From positions 124,001 through 188,000 of the forward strand of contig NZ_CADFDB010000007.1 in assembly GCF_902832845.1 (NCBI RefSeq): DNA of 64,000 nt, read 5' to 3'. This DNA is from Burkholderia metallica (lineage in GTDB: Bacteria; Pseudomonadota; Gammaproteobacteria; Burkholderiales; Burkholderiaceae). Below, one piece after another: positions 60,539 through 64,000 of the stretch; positions within the stretch are counted from its first letter, which is position 1, and each line of letters starts with the position of its first letter. The notes under the pieces are model-generated. The model was not told the origin of the DNA. It ran no database searches and was given only the letters and a program-made list of their open reading frames with translations. Both the position numbers and the translations under genes were made by a program.

Positions 60539-61573
60539 TCAGACGTGACGGCCGGAGAAGAACGTCTCGCGCAGCGTGCACATCCACAGCGGCTGCGCGT
60601 CGGCCAGCGCGAGACGGCGCCGGCGCGCGAAGCCGTGCCGCGCGAGATGGTCGGCAACCCGTGCATGGCCGGCCGGAACGGCACAGCCGACCGCTTCGGT
60701 GCGCGGGTCGTCGAGAAACAGGTAATGCACGACGGACGGCAGCCAGCCCGCCACGCGATGCGGGCCGCGCCAGCGAGGCTCGCCGACCAGCATCCGCAGC
60801 CCGCGGTCGTAGTCGCGCGCCGCGACGTGCGGCCCGAGCGCGTCTTCCTTCAGCCAGAACGCCTCGAAATACGCGAACGGTTCGCCGTCGAAGCAGCCGA
60901 CGAGCGGCGTCACGTGCGGATCGGCATCGGGTGCGGCGCCTTGCGGGCCCTGCGCGCCGGGCTGTGCACCCGGCCAGCCGTCGCGCACGCGCGGCGCGTC
61001 GAACCAGCGTGCGAGCCGAGCGGCGTCCTCGGCCGGCTGCCAGCCGCGCAGCGTGAAGCGCACGCCGAGCGCCGGCAGGTCGCGTGCATAGACGTCGCCG
61101 CGCGGCGCGGGCGGACGGCGCGGATGACGGCGGCCGTCGGTGAGCATCGGCAGCGTCGCGCACGGCAGATGCGGGCCGACGCGCCACAGATCGGCCTGCT
61201 GAGCCCAGCCCTCGCGCATGCAGCGGCCGGCGTCCGCCAGCACGCCGCTCGCGCGCAGCGCATCGAGCGCGACCGCCGGCCACGCGGCCGGGTCGATCCG
61301 GATCGCCGCGTGGCGCGCGCTGTCCGAAAACGCCGCGGCCAGCGCGGCGAGCAGCGCACGCCGCTGGTCGGCCGGCGCCGCGCGATGGTTGTATGCGACG
61401 ACGCGCAGCGCGCCGTCGTCGCCGAGTTGCGCGCGCAGCAGCTGCGCGCCGATGCTGTCACCCTGCGCGACGCGGATCTCCGCGCCGTCGCGCACCGCGA
61501 ACAGGCCGTCCGCGAACGCGAGGCGGTAGGTATCGAGCATCGTGAATCCGTCCGGACGCACTTCAGCCAGCAT
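60539..61573 (-). CDS. orbK: ornibactin N-acyltransferase OrbK (IucB-like)
   Basis: The protein has 344 residues. The C-terminal acyltransferase domain parallels OrbL (DVYARDLPALGVRFTLRGW, AYFEAFWLKEDALGPHVAA, DYDRGLRMLVGEPRWRG), though the ending (LWMCTLRETFFSGRHV) differs. An N-terminal extension of about 150 residues shows weak conservation. Its likely role is acylation of the N5-hydroxyornithine building block. The ATG at 61573 overlaps the orbJ stop by eleven bases, coupling it to the synthetase. It is cytoplasmic. Confidence 0.88.
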   Translation of the reverse strand: MLAEVRPDGFTMLDTYRLAFADGLFAVRDGAEIRVAQGDSIGAQLLRAQLGDDGALRVVAYNHRAAPADQRRALLAALAAAFSDSARHAAIRIDPAAWPAVALDALRASGVLADAGRCMREGWAQQADLWRVGPHLPCATLPMLTDGRRHPRRPPAPRGDVYARDLPALGVRFTLRGWQPAEDAARLARWFDAPRVRDGWPGAQPGAQGPQGAAPDADPHVTPLVGCFDGEPFAYFEAFWLKEDALGPHVAARDYDRGLRMLVGEPRWRGPHRVAGWLPSVVHYLFLDDPRTEAVGCAVPAGHARVADHLARHGFARRRRLALADAQPLWMCTLRETFFSGRHV

Positions 61574-64000
61574 GGCGCGCCTCCTGTCCCGTTTCCGTGT
61601 GGGCATCGAGCCGCGCGCCGAGTGCCGCGAGCGTCGGCGCCGCGAACAGGTCGGCCACCGTCAGCGCGTGACCGGCGCGGTTCGCCGCATCGACGAAGCG
61701 CACGACGTCGAACGAGGTCGCGCCGGCTTCGAACAGGTTCGCGTCCGGGCCGGGCGCGGGCGTCGCGAACGTGTCGGACCACAGCGCCGCGAGCACGGCG
61801 GCCGCATGCGGAGCGTGCGGCGGCGTGGCAGCGGGTGCGCTGCGTTGCGCGTGCGCGCGCGGCGACGCGTGCGCGACGGCAGCCTTGTCGGGTGCGCCGA
61901 GCGCCGCTTCCGGCGCGCCGGCAAAGCGCGCGACCTCGTCGTGATAGACGTCGACGAGCGTGTCGACGAAGCCGCGCTCGAGCAGTTCGTCCGCATACGA
62001 GAACGCGGCGCTCACGCGACCGTCCGGATGCTCGACGACGTCCAGCTCCAGCGTGAACACGACGCGGTGGCGCACGTCGTCGAATCCGGCCAGCGACAGG
62101 CCGGCCCAGTCGCGGGCGGCGGCGCCGGTCGGGCGCAGGTAGTTGAACATCACCTGGAACAGCGGATTGGCCTGCGCGGCGCGCGGCGCGCGCAGCGCCG
62201 CGACGACGTCCGCGAACGGCACGTCGGCGTGCGCATAGGCGGCCAGCGCCGTGTCGCGCACGTGCGCGAGCACGTCCGCGCGACGCGCGGCCGGGTCGAT
62301 CCGCGTGCGCACGACGACCGAATTGATGAAGAGGCCGAGCGCATCGCGGGCCGCGTCGCCCGTCAGCTCGCGCGTCGACGCGAGCACGCCGACCGGCTGG
62401 TCGGCCGCCCCCGTCGTGCGAAACAGCGCGGTGTTGAGCGCCGCGTGCAGCAGCATCGGCAGCGTTGCATGCGCGGCCGACGCCGTGTCGCGTGCCGCAC
62501 GGACCAGCGCGCCGTCGAATTCGAACGCGATGCGCGCCGCGCGCCATTGCGGGACGGCCGGCGCATCGGCGCGCAGCGGCAGCACGCGCGCCGGCAGGTC
62601 GGCCAGCGCGTCGCGCCAGTACGCGACGCGGGCCGAATGGCACGGCGCGGGCAGCACGATCGGCCGGACGGCTGCGTCGGCCGGTGCGGCGCCGCCCTGC
62701 ACGCGAGCGACGTAGCACGCGCGAACCGCGTCGAGCCACAGCTCGATCGATTCGCCGTCCGACACGATGTGATGGATCGTCACCGACAGCACGTGATCGT
62801 CAGCGCCGAGCCGCAGCACGCGCGCACGCCACAGCGGCGCATCGGCCGCGAGGTCGAACGGCGCGAGCGCGTCTTCGTCGGTCAGCGCCGCCGCCCGTGC
62901 GAGCGCATCGGCATGCGCCGACAGGTCGATCACCGGCAGGTCGACGGCTACGTTCGCGTCGATCCGCTGGCCCGGCAGTGCGCCGTCACGCGCGACGAGC
63001 CGCGCGCGCAGCGCCGGATGCACGGCCGCGACCTCCGAAAACGCGGCACGCAGCGCGTCGACGTCGAGCGGGCCGCGCACGCGCAGCGCGACCGGAATGT
63101 TGTACGCGGCGCTGTCCGGCTGCGCGCGCCACAGGAACCACAGGCCGAGCTGCGCGGGCGACAGCGGCCACACGCCGTGTGCGTCCGGTCTGGCCACCGC
63201 GACGCCGGGCGCCGCGGCACCGGCATGCGCGGCGCGCGGTGCATCGGCCACCTGCTGCGCGTACTGCGCGAGCACCGGCGCTTCGAACAGCGCACGCACC
63301 GGCACGTCGCGGCCGAGCCGTTCGGCCACGCGCGTCGCGACGCGCACGGCGGCGAGCGAATGGCCGCCGAGATCGAAGAAGTGATCGCCGCGGCCCACCC
63401 GTTCGAGATTCAGCACGTCGCACCAGATCGCCGCGAGCGCGGCTTCGTCGCCGTCGTGCGGCGCTTCGTACGTGCGTTCGACCCGCACCGGCGCCGGCAG
63501 CCGCGCACGGTCGACCTTGCTGTTCGCGTTGCGCGGCAGCGCGTCGAGCACGATCAGTTGCGCGGGCACCATGTAATCGGGCAGCGTGCGGCGCAGGTGC
63601 GCGTCGAGCGTCGCGGCTTCGACGGGTTGCGCGGCCGCCTGCGCATCGGCCGTCAGCTCGACGTACGCGACGAGCTGCGCGAGCGCGCCCTGCCCGTGCA
63701 CGACCGCGCACGCTTCGCGCACCGCGTCGTGCGCGGCGAGCTGGGCCTCGATCTCGCCGAGTTCGATGCGCAGCCCACGCAGTTTCACCTGATGGTCGAC
63801 GCGGCCGATGAAGTCGAACACGCCGTCCGCGCGGCGCCGCACGAGGTCGCCCGTGCGGTACAGCCGCGCGCCCGGCGCGCCGTACGGATCGGGCACGAAG
63901 CGCTCGGCCGTCAGCGCCGGACGGTCGAGATAGCCGCGCGCGACGCCGATCCCCTCGCCGCCCAGGTACAGCTCGCCGATCACGCCGACCGGCAGCGGAT
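61563..64000 (-). CDS. orbJ: ornibactin non-ribosomal peptide synthetase, C-terminal part
   Basis: Only the last 810 or so residues are in the window; the frame runs off the right edge. In order: the end of an adenylation domain (YLGGEGIGVARGYLDRPALT, RLYRTGDLVRR, LPRNANSKVDR), a carrier domain (FFDLGGHSLAAV), a condensation domain with TIHHIVSDGES, and a final carrier domain (NLFEAGATSFDVVRF). There is no thioesterase. In ornibactin the chain ends in putrescine, so the last condensation domain could release the product by amide formation. The placement before orbK fits orbJ. Confidence 0.92.
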   Translation of the reverse strand, partial: PLPVGVIGELYLGGEGIGVARGYLDRPALTAERFVPDPYGAPGARLYRTGDLVRRRADGVFDFIGRVDHQVKLRGLRIELGEIEAQLAAHDAVREACAVVHGQGALAQLVAYVELTADAQAAAQPVEAATLDAHLRRTLPDYMVPAQLIVLDALPRNANSKVDRARLPAPVRVERTYEAPHDGDEAALAAIWCDVLNLERVGRGDHFFDLGGHSLAAVRVATRVAERLGRDVPVRALFEAPVLAQYAQQVADAPRAAHAGAAAPGVAVARPDAHGVWPLSPAQLGLWFLWRAQPDSAAYNIPVALRVRGPLDVDALRAAFSEVAAVHPALRARLVARDGALPGQRIDANVAVDLPVIDLSAHADALARAAALTDEDALAPFDLAADAPLWRARVLRLGADDHVLSVTIHHIVSDGESIELWLDAVRACYVARVQGGAAPADAAVRPIVLPAPCHSARVAYWRDALADLPARVLPLRADAPAVPQWRAARIAFEFDGALVRAARDTASAAHATLPMLLHAALNTALFRTTGAADQPVGVLASTRELTGDAARDALGLFINSVVVRTRIDPAARRADVLAHVRDTALAAYAHADVPFADVVAALRAPRAAQANPLFQVMFNYLRPTGAAARDWAGLSLAGFDDVRHRVVFTLELDVVEHPDGRVSAAFSYADELLERGFVDTLVDVYHDEVARFAGAPEAALGAPDKAAVAHASPRAHAQRSAPAATPPHAPHAAAVLAALWSDTFATPAPGPDANLFEAGATSFDVVRFVDAANRAGHALTVADLFAAPTLAALGARLDAHTETGQEARHAG

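Noticed and set aside
1-64000. CRISPR arrays, tRNA or rRNA genes, insertion sequences
   Set aside because: No regularly spaced repeats, no cloverleaf-like or rRNA-like segments and no transposase-like frames were seen.

Overview
The window looks like a chromosome segment of a Burkholderia species, most likely of the cepacia complex. It is very GC-rich throughout, and its right end carries an ornibactin siderophore cluster (orbJ-orbK-pvdA-orbA-pvdF-orbL) typical of that group. The species call is inference from gene content. I see no rRNA, tRNA, CRISPR array or insertion sequence.

Left part (1-19 kb): a lipoprotein, a spermidine/putrescine-type ABC importer (642-4767), and a leftward catabolic run (alpha/beta hydrolase, MFS carrier, BKACE enzyme, TauD-type dioxygenase, quinone oxidoreductase, UspA-hemerythrin-like protein). 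Facing rightward are a MalT-like LuxR regulator, a porin and a YfcG-like glutathione transferase. A MarR regulator and a CynX/NimT-like MFS carrier diverge across a tandem dyad operator.

Middle (19-29 kb and 40-51 kb): two blocks of cobalamin genes. Block one is cobM-cobK-cbiD-cobL (leftward) and, behind a cobalamin riboswitch, cobG-cobH-cobI-cobJ (rightward, cobJ fused to CbiG). Block two is cobW-cobN and an ATPase/VWA chelatase pair (leftward) and cobA-cobE-cobO-cobB (rightward), with two divergent, closely related cobalamin riboswitches between them. The gene set is the oxygen-dependent route (cobG) with cbiD where cobF would be expected. The chelatase ATPase and VWA frames join at an A7 slippery run followed six bases later by a two-tier hairpin, which has the layout of a -1 programmed frameshift. 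This is the most notable signal in the window.

Between the blocks (28.5-40 kb): a divergent MFS/LysR pair, a secreted GH18 chitinase with two chitin-binding modules, an operon for an unidentified organic acid (CaiB CoA-transferase, CitMHS carrier, acyl-CoA dehydrogenase, IclR regulator), and small housekeeping genes (Nudix, COG4551 phosphatase, DUF1993, YaiI).

Right part (51-64 kb): an M20 amidohydrolase, an AbiEi/AbiEii-like pair behind an AT-rich promoter and a long inverted repeat, a VapB antitoxin with no visible VapC, and the ornibactin genes. The NRPS OrbJ runs off the right edge and ends in C-PCP without a thioesterase.
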